Shown: piece by piece, positions 32,437 through 44,217 of the stretch | Layout: every line of letters begins with the position of its first letter | Numbering within the stretch: the first letter of the stretch is position 1 | Assembly (NCBI GenBank): GCA_001792895.1 | Contig: MARA01000017.1 | Coordinates: forward strand, 1 to 64,000 | DNA length: 64,000 bases | DNA from: Lentinus brumalis | Taxonomy: Eukaryota; Basidiomycota; Agaricomycetes; Polyporales; Polyporaceae | Reading direction: 5' to 3' | Position numbers and translations under genes: made by a program | The notes under the pieces: model-generated | Seen by the model: only the letters and a program-made list of their open reading frames with translations | Database searches by the model: none | What the model was told of the DNA's origin: nothing

Positions 32437-34680
32437 TTGACCCACGCGGAACCGCAACTCCGTCTCAACGCTTCCGCTCTTTCGGACCCTTCTGCTCTCC
32501 TCCTCCGTCTCTATGCCGAAAACCTCGAAAACTCGTTCACGGCTCTAGTCGACTCCGGATCATCGCACTGCTTTATTGATTCGGACTTCGTCGACGAGCA
32601 CGGACTTCAGACATCATCCATTCCTCCGCTCCGGTTGTCCTTATTTGACGGATCATCTAATACATCTATTACTCGGATAACCACCCTTCCTGTACACTTT
32701 CCCTCCGGGGAAGTTCTGAACATCGACTTCTACGTCACTCCGCTCGACAAATCCGTCTCCGCTGTCCTGGGATACAGCTGGCTCTCCGACTACAATCCGT
32801 TGATTGACTGGAAGACGCATAGCATCCAATTCCGGACTACGCCCTCGGCTCGTCCCGTACCTCTGTCGGGTCCGGAACCTCCACCGGACTCCGGAGTGCA
32901 AGGGCCTCCGCCCAAGCCTCCGTCTGTCTCCCTGATCGGAGCAGCCGCGTTCGCGTGTGCCTGTAAGCTCCAGGGCTCAGAGAGTTTCACTCTCAATCTA
33001 TCTGCCCAGTCCGCCACAGCTCGTAGCACGTCCGTCTCGGACGCTCCCCCTCCGGACCTTCCTCCCGGAGTTCCGGAAGAGTACCGAGAATTCGCGGACG
33101 TCTTCAACAAGGCTAAGGCCGACACCCTCCCGGAGCACCGTCCGTACGACCTAAAGATCGAACTGGAAGACGGCGCTGTTCCACCCCTCGGACCCATCTA
33201 CTCCCTGTCCCAGCTCGAGCTCGATACCCTCCGAGAATACATCGAGGAGAATCTCCGTCGGGGTTCATCGCTCCGTCGAACTCCCCTGCGGATCTCCGGT
33301 CCTCTTCGTCAAAAAGAAAGACGGCTCACTCTGCTTGTGTGTCGACTATCGAGGACTTAACAAGATCACTCGGAAGGATCGCTATCCGCTCCCGCTCATC
33401 TCGGACCTCCTTGATGCTCCCCGGAAGGCTCGCATCTATACCAAGATCGACCTCCGGCACGCTTACAACCTAGTCCGCATCGCTCCCGGAGATGAATGGA
33501 AGACTGCCTTCCGGACTCGCTACGGTTCGTTCGAGTGGCGCGTCATGCCGTTCGGACTTTCCAACGCTCCGGCAGCCTTTCAACGTTTCGTCAACGACAT
33601 CTTCGCGGACTTGCTGACGTTTGCGTGGTCGTCTATCTCGACGACATCCTCATCTACTCCGACAACCCGCCGATCACCGGAAGCACGTCAAAGAAGTCCT
33701 TCGACGTCTCCGGAAGCACAAACTCTACGCTCGCACGGACAAATGTGAATTCCACACGGAGTCCGTCGAGTATCTGGGCTACATCCTCTCTGCCGAAGCC
33801 TCACTATGTCTACGGACAAGGTCAAGACGATCTCGAGTGGCCGGAACCCCGGAAGGTCCGAGACATACAGTCGTTCCTCGGATCGCCAACTTCTACCGGC
33901 GTTTCATCCCAACTACTCCGAGATCGTCATTCCATTGACCCGCCTGACCCGGAAGAACGTTCCATGGAACTTCTCCGACGCCTGTCGCGATGCCTTCAAC
34001 ACCCTCAAGAAGGCGTTCACCACGGCTCCGGTACTCCATCACTGGGAACCGGATCGGCAGATCACCGTCGAAACCGACGCTTCGGACTACACCATCGCCG
34101 GAATTCTGTCCATCACCTCGGACTCCGGTGAACTCCACCCCATCGCTTTCCACTCCCGTACCCTCTCCGGCGCGGAGTTGAACTATGACACCCACGACAA
34201 GGAACTACTCGCTATCTATGAAGCATTCAAGACTTGGCGGCACTATCTCGAGGCTCCGGAACTCCGGTCGACGTCGTCACGGATCACAAGAACCTCGAGT
34301 ACTTCTCCACTACCAAACTCCTTACCCGCCGCCAAGCCCGCTGGTCCGAGTACCTGTCCCAGTTCAACATGGTCATCCGGTTCCGCCCCGGAAAACTCGG
34401 AGCAAAACCCGACGCACTCACTCGCCGTTGGGACGTCTACCCAAAAGAGGGGGATAGTGACTACTCCGTCGTCAACCCACACAACTTTCGACCAGTCTTC
34501 ACTCAAGAGCAACTCGCTTCATCCCTCCGGGCGACGATTCTGCACCTTCCCGTCCTCCGAGCAGTGTTCGCACTCGACGACACGCAACTCCGGACGGACA
34601 TCCTGTCCGCTCAGAACTCCGGATCCACCTCCCGGAGCTCGTCGCGGGCCTCAAGTCCGCTTCTGACCCCAATCATCCCC
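32437..34680 (+). pseudogene. pol: Gypsy B pol: protease, RT and RNase H
   Basis: Protease: LVDSGSSHCFIDSDFV and VLGYSWLSDYNPLIDW (32548-32820). [31 protein letters not shown], then frameshifts near 33270 and 33330. [33 protein letters not shown] and [20 protein letters not shown] follow. A further shift near 33615 precedes [12 protein letters not shown], which contains the YLDD site (about 33632). RNase [39 protein letters not shown], then a shift to [24 protein letters not shown] and KPDALTRR. Catalytic residues are retained; at least four frameshifts make it inactive as written. Confidence 0.9.
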
Positions 34681-36063
34681 GTTGGACCTTCAATCCAGAA
34701 GGCTTCCTTTGTCTCAACAATCGCATCTATGTTCCGGATCTTGGCGACCTCCGTCTACGCGTCCTCCGAGCCCGCCACGACCATCCAACGGCTGGCCACT
34801 GGGGACAGAACAAGACTCAGGACCTCGTCCTCCGGGACTACAACTGGCCCGGACTCCGGATCTTCGTCCGGGACTACTGCAAATCCTGTACCACCTGCGC
34901 CCGATCCAAAACCCCTCGTCATCTACCCTACGGAACGCTGAAACAACTCCCCATCCCCGAACGACCGTGGAACTCCATCTCCATGGACCTCATCGAACAG
35001 CTTCCGGACTCCGAGGGTTATACCGCGATTCTTGTCATAGTTGACCGGTTAACCAAACAGTCCATCTTCATTCCTACGCACAACACCCTCAATGCTCAGG
35101 AACTCGCCGAACTGTTCATCTCCATGTCTTCTCCAAGCACGGAGTTCCTTCCCACATCACCTCGGACCGGGGCTCGGAGTTCGTCTCACACTTCTTCCGT
35201 TCCCTCGGCAAAGCTCTCGATATGAAGCTTCACTTCACCTCCGGATATCATCCGGAAGGCGACGGACAAACCGAACGTGTCAACCAGACCCTGGAACAGT
35301 ATCTCCGCATCTACTGCAACTATCAACAGGACAACTGGTCCAAACTCCTGCCTCTCGCGGAGTTCGCGTACAACAATGCTCCGAACGCCACCACCGGACT
35401 CTCCCCTTCTTCGCGAACAAGGGCTATCATCCCGGACTAGCCGTCCACCCGGAACGCGACCTCACCTCCGCTCGGGCTCGGGAGTTCGCCATAGACCTTG
35501 ACGAACTCCACTCCGCACTCCGAGAACATATCGCTGAAGCTCAGGCCCGTTATCAAGTCCAAGCCGACAAACATCGTCTTCCAGCTCCGGACTTCCGGGT
35601 CGGAGACTACGCCTATGTCGAGCCGAGTTCATCCGTTCCACTCGCCCCGCCAAGAAGCTCTCTGAAAAGTTCTTGGGCCCTTATGAGATCATCGCTCAGC
35701 CCGGAACTCACTCCTTCACCCTCCGTCTCCCCGAATCCATGCGGGCTATCCATCCCGTATTCCATGTCTCCCAGCTTGAACCCGCAACTCCGAACACCAT
35801 CCCCGGACGTGTCCAAACTCCGCCCCCTCCGATCGAGATCGACGGAGAACCCGAGTACGAAATCTCCGAGGTCCTCGACTCCAAGATTGATCGCCGGCGC
35901 CGATCCTGTCAACTCCTGTACCTGGTCCGGTGGGCCGGATATGAAGGCACCGACGAAGAAACGTCATGGATACTCGCTACCGAACTCGAACACGCCCAGG
36001 AACTCCTTGCGGACTTCCATCGGTCCTATCCGGACAAGCCCGGACCTCTTGCTTCACTCTGAT
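34681..36063 (+). pseudogene. pol: Gypsy B pol: integrase and chromodomain
   Basis: The integrase zinc domain (H-x3-H in [13 protein letters not shown], then [13 protein letters not shown]) is followed by the core. First Asp: ISMDLIEQLPDSEGY. Second Asp: ITSDRGSEFVSHFF, reached after a shift near 35115. Glu: GDGQTERVNQTLEQYLR. The tail contains FHVSQLEPA. A chromodomain follows at about 35856-36045: YEISEVLDSKIDRRRRSCQLLYLVRWAGY, then EETSWILATELEHAQELLADFH. Chromodomains are known to direct such elements to modified chromatin. The stop is TGA at 36061. Frameshifts near 35115, 35405 and 35665 break the frame. Confidence 0.9.
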
Positions 36064-36443
36064 TACTTATGGTTCTTACTTATCACTCATTCTTATCTGG
36101 TCATTACTTCAATTCTTACTCATACTATTCATTCTGATCTGATTACAAACATCCTTATACTATTACAAAAACATCTGACCCTTCAATTACTTACCATCTT
36201 AATTGTTGTCACTCTTGTTTCGGACTTCACTCGTTTTTGATCAAGAGAGGATTCAATTTTTTATCTACACGGACGTCCGGACTTCGGACTCCGTTCACTC
36301 CTTCGGACCCTGGCCTTCAGGCCCCTTCCCGGACCCTTCTCCCATCTTCTCCGGCTCCTTGCCGGACTCCTGCCCATCCGTTCCTTCCGGACTCTCCCCG
36401 GACCCTTCACCCTCATCCTTCTTCTCCGGACCCTTCCGGCTTC

Positions 36444-37374
36444 CTACCCGGAATCCTCCTGTTCTTCGGCCGATCCATCTTCGTCGGCCTCCGACTCCTT
36501 CCTAGTCCTCGGGACTCCGTCGGGCTGGTACCGGGCGAAGTACGCCTTGACGGCCCCGGCCCGGTTCCGGAAGTCGTCCAACTTCCGGAGTTCCATCCGG
36601 ATCCGGGCCTCCTCCACCCTCGTCTTCCTCACCTCGTCCTGCAGCTCCGACATCTCCTCCTGCAAGGACGCCATGTCCGGCCGGAGCTTCCGGATCTCGC
36701 TCCGGCACGCGGACACCTCCTGCAGACCCGGAGGAAGAGGTCCCTCGTGTCGAGGGACCCCTCGGCGACCGCGATCTTCTTCGGCCGCGCCTTCTCGACC
36801 TCCGGTTCCGGCTCCGGCTCCGGGTGCGCCCTCTCCTTCCCCTTCGAGGGGCCGGCCTTCGGAGTCTCCTCGACCTTCTTCTTCTTCTTCGGCGTCGGGG
36901 TTCCGTCCTCGTCGCTGTCGATCAGTTGTGGCTCTTCCGCTTCTTGACCCGGACTTCGTACGGCGGACTTCCGCCCTCGCACTTCGCCTTCTTCTCTTGG
37001 CACCGCACACACGCGGCGGATCTGCCGACGTGTAGTACCGGCAGATCACCTTCGCCTTGCGGCAAGGCGTGCAAGGCGAACTACAATAAACATCAGTAAA
37101 CAAAACATTCGGACTCCGGGTCCGGACTTACTCAGTGACCTTCTCGGTCCGCTCCTCCCCGGCCCTACTCCGCCTGACCTCGGCTTCGTCGGGGTCCTCT
37201 TCTTCGGCTGCTTGGCCTCCTCGGCCTCCTTCTCCTTCTCCGCCTTCCGGAGCGCGGCCTCCGTCGCCAACCGCTCGGCCTCCAGCTTCTCCACGTTAGC
37301 CCTGGCTAGGGCTAACTGGCTTCGGCCTGTTGGAGGCGCAGGGCGGTGAGGTCGTCTTGAGTCTTCGGGGGCAT
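36444..37374 (-). pseudogene. Antisense accessory gene inside gypsy B
   Basis: Between pol and the 3' LTR, on the opposite strand, lies a gene starting MPPKTQDDLTALRLQQAEA (37374). After a one-base slip near 37312 it continues LALARANVEKLEAERLATEAALRKAEKEKEAEEAKQPKKRTP, a coiled coil with a basic end. A candidate intron (GTAAGT at about 37130) leads to a Cys cluster (CTPCRKAKVICRYY, then a further C) and a nuclear-signal-like PKKKKKVEE flanked by acidic residues. A second coiled coil follows: MASLQEEMSELQDEVRKTRVEEARIRMELRKLDDF. The end is acidic (KESEADEDGSAEEQEDSG). It resembles small Zn-cluster/coiled-coil proteins common in basidiomycetes. The function is unknown. It could regulate or tether the element. 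Confidence 0.55.
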
Positions 37375-37579
37375 GGTGGTGGTGGGCAGAAGAAGAGCTT
37401 GATCACCCCCGACTCCGGCTCGGAACTTTATAGTCCGTAGCCGATCCGGATCTTTCCGACCTTCACAACTCCGAACATCACATCCGACCTTCACCTGTCC
37501 GATCATCATCCGTCCGGTCATCACACGTCAGATCGAAACATCATTCCATCGGACTTCCTATCGGTCCTCGAGGGCTCGG

Positions 37580-37596
37580 ACCCAGTGGGGGGATAC
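37580..37596 (+). promoter_or_regulatory. Polypurine tract, gypsy B
   Basis: AGTGGGGGGATAC directly precedes the 3' LTR, the expected site for plus-strand priming. Confidence 0.7.
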
Positions 37597-38341
37597 TGTT
37601 ACATTCCATGCCCACAAGGCACCAACTCCGGTCCGGACCTACCTCGGACTCCGCACCTCCGGTTCGTTCTTACATGTGATACTATTCTCGATCACTTCAC
37701 CCCTTATCATCTTCTTACTTGACCCGGACTCCGGACCATCTGCTTCCGCTTGCATCCGCCTCCGTGATCAGACTCCGTTCATTCGATCCTTCGATTGTAT
37801 CCGCCCTTCATTCGATCTTACTATACATTGTATTGGCTGATCATTTGCTTCCGCCTGACTCCGGTTCCGTACCTCCTTACCTATGTCTTGGCTACTCCTC
37901 TCCGGACTTTCGGACTTTACTATATAAGCCTCCTGTAGCCACGCTTAGACTTCAGTTCTGATATCTCGTTACACTCCCCATTACGACTCTGAGCTCAATC
38001 TATTCTGTTCGCTCTCTCTCAACGTCCGATCCTTCCGACCGGACTTCTGACCTCCGACCTCCGACCTCCGACCTCCGACTTCTGCTTGACTTCTTACCTC
38101 TGGCTTGACTTCTCTCTGACTTGGTATTAACTCTTGCTTATCTTCTTACTCGTTGCTTGCTCCGGTATAAACCCCGGTTCTCTTGTCTGTCTTAAATTGA
38201 AGACCTTCGTGGATCCTCAAGGCATTGATCAATAGCTTCGCCGAAGTCTTCACCCTCAGCGCGTCTCGTTCCGGACTTCATAACTCCGTAACTCCGTCCG
38301 GACTTCCACCGGACTTCGTCCTGGCGTGCACGATCTTAACA
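37597..38341 (+). repeat. 3' LTR, gypsy B
   Basis: 745 bp, starts TGTTACATTCC and ends GATCTTAACA; followed by the CCTTG duplication at 38342-38346. Confidence 0.95.
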
Positions 38342-38346
38342 CCTTG
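38342..38346. repeat. Target-site duplication (right), gypsy B
   Basis: CCTTG, identical to 30184-30188. Confidence 0.9.
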
Positions 38347-41300
38347 ATGTTGAACGACGACCACGGCCGCACAGCCATCATGAACCTGCCGTCGAGCGCA
38401 CTCATGAATGGCTCATTGAGCCGGCATGCCAACGCGCGACCGACGAGGGTGTTGTATATAACGTGGGGAGATATGGGATCTGCGCCGCTAAGAAATATGA
38501 GTAAATGAAGCAAAGAGAAGAAACCTGCCGCGCTCAGCGCCGAATCCCGTTCGACTCGAACGTCTCGCTTCAGCATCCACCTCGGAGTCTGGTAGCGGCC
38601 CCAAGATTTCCAGAACTGCTGCTGTTCGACAATGAGGCGTATGACAGTGCGCATGACGGCACGAATCGGGCTGTCGCCGAAGGCATGTTCACTGTGAGCT
38701 CCATCTCAGCACCACAAGTCATTAGACTTCAGAGCAAACTGGGCTGACTCACACTCGAATATCCAGATGACGCGCATGGCGGAGGATCTGCGACAGAGGG
38801 GCGAGCTCACAGACAGCACCCGGGCGAGAGAATTCGCGCGTAAATGAAGCGACGAAGGCGGCGCGCTTCAGGGTGGGGATAGGGCCGCTAGGACAATGCG
38901 TGAAAAGCCATTGAACGAGGAAGAGGAACATGCGTGCGGCTTCCTTCGGGTCGCGAGCGCGGATCTTCAGTCTCATGCCTGAGCTGCTGATAGGGCCTCG
39001 TGGAATGGCTGCGATGACACGGTCTGCCCACACTGCAAGTTCCGATCTGGACAACTGCTGCAATGGAACCTGGTGGATAGGAGGGTGCTCCTGCCACACA
39101 GCTGAGTTAGCGGACGACAGAGCCAGACTGAAGGAAGGTGGTGTAACGTACCACTGCCAGTGCGGTGTCGCTCTCATCAGCATTGTGAGATCTGGGAGGT
39201 GCCGGAATCTCGGACGTACGGAATTGCGTCGGGCTTGCTACGCGACGACGATTCGAAGGCGGATCACTTGCGAGAGTCTAACCGGGGCGCATGAATCAGC
39301 GACAAGAATGTGAAGGAGTCTGCATTGCATACCTCAGGAGAGGCAACCTCCGAAAGGGAGCGTGTGATGCCGCGCAGCGGACTCGGCGCGATGTCAGACA
39401 TGGTGTCTGGGTCCGGTGTGACGTGTTGAAGAGGAGCTGGCGGGCGGCCGCCGGTGCTCATGCGAGCTGACCGGGGAGAGTGTTGGCGGCGCCTGGGAAG
39501 CGGAGGCTATACAACGACCATGCGAGCCATAAGAAAAACGATGTCAAGCGAGACCATTACAAGTCCTTGTGGAAGACTCACCAGATTCGTGCACGGGGAT
39601 GGGGACGCCTGCATCCCATCGACAACAGCCACCAGTGCTGCCGTGGAAGCGTGAATGGGGCTGCCCAAGGACGGACCCACATCAGGCTCTGGCAAGAAGA
39701 GCGGTGAGATACGACCGGGCGATTGACACCCACGACGTAGGAAGGTGACAGGAGACTCCGGGGTAGGCGGCGTGGGCGGACGATCCTCGAGCATGTACTG
39801 TTCAAGGAGAGAAGCCTGCGGTGGAACAACCGGAGTAGGTGCCACGGAGTAGGTGCCACCAAGGGAGTCGGGGCAACGGGAGGAGGTGCCGCCAAAGAAG
39901 TCACGGCACGAGTGCGAGCACGAGTTCGGGGAGGGGTTGCGGTTGGGCGGGCAGAGGGCCCTGCCTCAGCGCGCAATGCGGGAGAAGCTGATGGCGCCGC
40001 CGTCGGACAGTTGGGCCTGCAATGGGGGGCTGGAAGATTGTCTATGGCGACGGAGAGAATTCGCCATGGGAAGCAGGGATGAGCCAGCCCCGGCGATGAA
40101 ATGCTGGCGAAGTCGTCAAGTCCAGATGCCCCCGATCCCAGGGCGGCGAGATTGTTGAGAGGGGCCTGCAAGTCACCAAACCGTGGGCCTGACACGCTCT
40201 GAGTTAGCCCAAGAGGAGTGGCAGCGATGGGTGGTGGACTCACAGATCCGCAGAAACTTATGTTTCATGTACTCGGCGCCGATCGGGCACGAAATGAGAG
40301 TGAGCGACGGTTTGGCGGAGAGGAGGCCAGCGACCGTGTAGGTGAGTTCATTGAGGTCATCGTATGGGGTATAAACCCGAGTGCTGCGTCCAGAGGAGGA
40401 GAGCAGGACGAAAGGGAGATCTTGCGGGATGCTCCAAGTTTTGTTGGAAGTATAACCAGGTAGCTTGATGTCGTGAGCGGTGAGCTGGGCGACGACTTGT
40501 TCACCAAAAGAGCGATAGACTGAGCCGGTCTTCGGCAGCCTGACAGTGAACAATAGGCCCCAGTGGTCGAGTTGCTGAACAGCCTTGGTGAACGCCATGT
40601 CGGTGAACATGAAGGTTTTGCGGGGGAAGTGTGCGATAGTAGAGCCGAAGATAGGATGCTGCAGATGACACGATCAACGATCAACCATGATTCGCGGCAG
40701 ACACATGAGAGGAGAACGTACCACAAATGGCCAAAAACAGACAGAGAAAGTCTTGAAGTTAGGGTCGGGGACTGAGCTAACAGCCGACCCCATAGTACCA
40801 GATGCTGAGGTGGAGGCGAGGCCGGGAGGAGAGGCATGCTGAGGATGGAGCTGGAGAACAGGAGGGGCCTGCACGATGCCGGAAGTCAAGACCGCGGTTC
40901 GCGCTCGTGGAGCATTGGCAGAGCGAGGCCCGGTAAGCGGCGGGTGACGCTGGATGGCGGCGTAGCATTGGTCACTGGCGGAACCCTGGTCGTGACCTCG
41001 CATGCCATCATACGCAGTGACGGGGGCAGCGAGAGGCATTACCGGCGTCGCCGTGGACGACCGCGAGGCGAGAGGGGTTGGCAGACCGCGGAGGGAGGGA
41101 TGGGTGGTGGCTAGTTGCACGGGAGCCGCAGAAGAGAGCGCAGAACTGCTTGAAGTATGATAGATACACTTACTACCAGGGTTGCAAGGCTGAAACAACT
41201 GTAGACTCACCTAGCTGGGTCGGAGGTGGGAGCCGGATCGTGGGCCCTAAGCAGCAGCCCACAAACACAGACTGTCGCATGCCCCCAAGTCTGCGGGTCA

Positions 41301-41673
41301 TCGCTCTGCCGGACATGATCAGCGAGACAACAGGGATAGGGAAGCGGGGACATACAGTGAAGAATCCTCCACAACAGCTGCGGGCACACCCGCCACGCGC
41401 GTTGCTCGAGGCAGCGATGTTTTTTGACTGGTGTTGGAACCAGTGATGATCGCATTGATCACAGGTCTCGTGTGGACTCAGCGCATTCTAGACATCATCA
41501 GGGGTCAGTGCAGGTTAGGGGAGTGAGGAGAGGAGACCCACCTCGCGGCGGATGTTATTATCAGTGACCTCGAAGAACGCACACGGGCCTCCGGGATCGC
41601 CAAGGCAGTTGGGATGCTGGCACGCGCCGCGCGGTGGTAACAGGACCGGGGTCGATATTGCGGAAGGGTCCAT
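38342..41673 (-). pseudogene. HECT-like gene, 5' part (Cys-rich N-terminus)
   Basis: The ATG at 41673 opens exon 1 (41542-41673): MDPSAISTPVLLPPRGACQH, then CxxxxC...C residues. After a GTGGGT intron, exon 2 reads HETCDQCDHHWFQHQ ... GGCARSCCGGFF, and a later segment has CVCG, so a zinc-binding N-terminus is likely. A Pro/Ala/Ser-rich middle region follows (about 39300-41000). The region 40610-40225 contains AFTKAVQQLDHWGLLFTVRLP. Near 39100-38760 come LSRSELAVWADRVIAAIP and ARMFLFLVQWLFTH. The last exon reads SPHVIYNTLVGRALACRLNEPFMSALDGRFMMAV before the gypsy. If the element is ignored, the frame runs straight into 30188 (NIK then EPLPQDS). Exon limits in the middle are uncertain. Confidence 0.5.
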
Positions 41674-42358
41674 GAAGAGGAGGCGACGAGGAGAACGTGG
41701 TGAGGAAATGAGGAGGGAGCACGGCGAGGCGACGTCAAGGAGGAAGATGGTGCCGCGAAGATGGCGGGAGAAGACAAGGAGCGAGTCACTCGAAGGGGAT
41801 GCAAACTTCCCGGCAACTCGCGTCCTCCAGCCTTAGCCTTCGTTCTCCAAAGAAAGTTTGAAGGCCGTGGTTTGAAGGCTTCGGCCGTGCCGTGCATCGG
41901 CCTGGCTGGGGCGGGCACAAGATTAGTGCCGTGATATTTTTGGCTCGGTGGAGCGGCGGTACCTGGCGTGAAAATGCTTGGCGTCCGAGCGAGTGGTTGA
42001 AAGTGTTTGAGTGGCGGTGTCAGGGGAGGAGGATGAGAGCCTGCCCGGCGTCTGCACGGTGGTTCGGTTGGTCTGAAAGGCGCTTAGTGGGAAAACTCGC
42101 GGTGTCCTCAGCGGAGCAAACCTTTGCAACGGGGCTGCAAAGAGGGTCAAACGAGAGCAAGCATCGAATTCGACGCATTTCGGTGGCAGAATGTTGGAAC
42201 ATCGACGCTGACAGCTGCAAACAGGGGGCATTTTGCTGCAATTTAGGGCAAAAGAGGGTGAGCAGAGTGCAAAGTTACTCAATGCGGCGCATATTGGTGC
42301 AAATTATAGCAAGCAAGGTCAAAACGCAAACACATTTATTTTTTTCCTATAACACTCG
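41674..42358. other. Upstream region of the HECT-like gene
   Basis: No credible gene. The 186-codon plus ORF at 41892-42452 has no motif. It ends at the truncated gypsy A leader. Confidence 0.4.
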
Positions 42359-42844
42359 TCATAGTGGTGGTTGCAACTGGTTGTGCAAGTCGAGCGCGGA
42401 TGAGGTCGGCAGACTCTGCGCTGGGGTAGATGTACCCTGTCTCTCGAATTGATGCCCAACCCGCACCTGTGGTCGGAAGGGTGTTATGCCGGTTAGGGCA
42501 CGGTTGTTCGTTGCAGATGTAGAACTGCCGGTCCCGGTTGTTCCAATGGTGGTCTTCTGCTGCTGCTTCGTGGAAGACGTGGTTCCACCTATCACAACGG
42601 TGTGTGGTTGGATCCAGGGCGGTGCTCCAACCGTTGACGCCAAGTCAAGCGGTTGTGCGAACGGTGGACCTCAGAGTCTAACCGTGAGAGCGTTCCAGGA
42701 AGGTAGTACCACGCACGTAGGTTATAGAACCAACAGCGACAGATACAGCTCAACACCAGGAGCGCGGTTATAGAACCGGCGATCAACCGATGGAGGGTGG
42801 GGAGGGGGGAATACGCCAGTGCTCGTGTTGAAGTTTCGACCTAA
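42359..42844 (-). pseudogene. gag: Gypsy A leader and gag 5' fragment, inverted
   Basis: Continues inward from the inverted LTR at 42845-43212. The self-priming site (AGGTCGAAACT, minus strand) is at 42832-42842, and about 190 bp of leader match 4626-4815. The remaining part reads as a Thr/Ser/Gln-rich minus ORF (STKQQQKTTIGTTGTGSS) of unclear relation to the 5' gag region of the first copy. The element is truncated at about 42359. Confidence 0.65.
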
Positions 42845-43212
42845 TGTTACGACTGATCGTCGAGGGGGATCAGGGAAGACTCACGAGACGAGCAGGGGCG
42901 TTGACGAGCACTTGTGCAGCGAGAGCGGAGCAAGGCTCGACGATCAGGGCTGGGGACAAGATGTATTGAGAGAGGTATCTACAGAGCGAAGTACAGCTTG
43001 GCTTACCTGGGGACAAGAGGTCGAAACTGAGGGTCCCCAGGTAGCGCTGGTGGTCTTATATACATGAGGGAACAACAGCGTCAGAAGACAATAGCGTGAG
43101 AGACATCATGGATGAAGACAATAATGTGAGAGAGACCATGGGAATTATGGTGATCGAACAATAGAGTGACTAGGAAAGGAAATGAATAGTACCAGGGAGG
43201 CTGTTCGTAACA
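42845..43212 (-). repeat. 5' LTR of gypsy A, inverted copy
   Basis: 368 bp, the same length as 4258-4625, with only scattered substitutions; TATATAAG box and priming complement retained. Confidence 0.9.
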
Positions 43213-43300
43213 GGAACAGGATGAATTGCAGGTCAGACTTATGGATGACACACACTATCTTAATTATGTGGCCATGCTAAGACTACAACTGGCAATCTTT
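43213..43300 (-). repeat. Dispersed ~95-bp repeat, inverted copy
   Basis: The reverse complement matches 52745-52840 at about 80% (GAAGATTGCCAGT...AGATAGTGTGTGTCAT...AAGTCTGACCTG). It flanks the gypsy A LTR directly, so that LTR probably inserted into this repeat. Confidence 0.65.
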
Positions 43301-44013
43301 ACTGGCAGAAGGAGCATATATTACAGGTTCAAAGACAGCAGGGCACTCTACTAGTACAAAAATCCATCAATCGTCGTTGCCAGTAGTGGCCCACTCTGAG
43401 GCAAGTTCATGACCTCGCCAGTCCCGTTTGCAGTGAGTAATAATCCCATTTGATGCCCTCTCATACACACTCTAAGCAGATCTTTTCAGAGGGAAGTAAT
43501 CACTACATATGTGCTGTCTACCAACCTTGCAAGCAGAAGTCCACCATCGTGAATGCGCCTGAGACATTGATCAATGCGTGCTTCATGCACTGACTTGTGT
43601 ACCTCAGCTTTTTCCGTACATGTATGATGCATGCCAGGATTCTGGAAGTTGGCCCAAAGCTGACATCCCCTCGAAGAGCAGTGCGTCTGATCTTGTTGTC
43701 GGTGGCATAATTCTCGTTGCAGGGTTTGTAATGCAGGAGAAGCTGCAGTGGACATCGAGTGGAGGGGGAATTTGGGAGAAATTATGTGTGCCATTGTGCG
43801 GTGGATGGGAGGAATGAACTACCGAGTTTCATATGCAAGCCATACATCGTCTGTTTGCTAGACCATGCCCAGGTGGGACGTATGTCTAACGTGGCGTATA
43901 TGATGGGGAATATATATGAGTAGGAGTTTCGCTGTCATACATTTCAAATGTGCTATATGTGCGCGCGTGATGCGCGTAGTGTACTCGTTGAATGGACAAC
44001 TACAAGTCTAAGT
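43301..44013. other. No recognisable gene
   Basis: Short ORFs only, without motifs. Confidence 0.4.
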
Positions 44014-44217
44014 CTACGATGACAACTCCAGTGCTAGCTTTGCGTCCGTGGACAGTCTCCTCCACTTTGAGGGACATTGGCTGATGGTATCATTTGTCTG
44101 CTTGTCCAAGGTGAGGGATTCATCATCACCATCGTGCCAGCCTCCAGGACCGCTTGCATTATTCGCAGCTTCCTTAACAGTGCCATCCTTCTGACGACCT
44201 TCTTGCCAGCAGCTGTT
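44014..44217 (-). pseudogene. C-terminal gene fragment, paralogue of the 25.7-28.6 kb gene
   Basis: A minus frame reads WQEGRQKDGTVKEAANNASG, then GDDESLTLD and KWRRLSTDAKLALELSS before the stop at 44014. The end resembles KCRRLCVDAKMALE at the C-terminus of the gene at 25730-28593. The frame is cut on its upstream side by an X-type arm at 44218, so an inserted or recombined element truncated it. Confidence 0.4.

Larger units (their letters stand above)
30189..38341 (+). mobile_element. Complete Ty3/gypsy chromovirus, family B
   Basis: An 8.15-kb element bounded by LTRs of 749 and 745 bp and 5-bp duplications (CCTTG). The order is LTR, self-priming site, gag, protease, reverse transcriptase, RNase H, integrase, chromodomain, an unusually long 1.5-kb region with an antisense gene, polypurine tract, LTR. 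The coding region has several single-base frameshifts, although the LTRs are still very similar. It sits in an exon of a reverse-strand HECT-like gene. Confidence 0.95.

Noticed and set aside
36444..37103. Host Zn2Cys6 transcription factor
   Set aside because: The gene lies entirely inside the LTR-bounded element and the Cys spacing is not a full C6 cluster, so I treat it as element-encoded.
40265..40837. 190-codon minus ORF
   Set aside because: Overlaps the HECT-like gene frame at 40173-40610, which has better composition; Ser/Leu/Pro-rich shadow.
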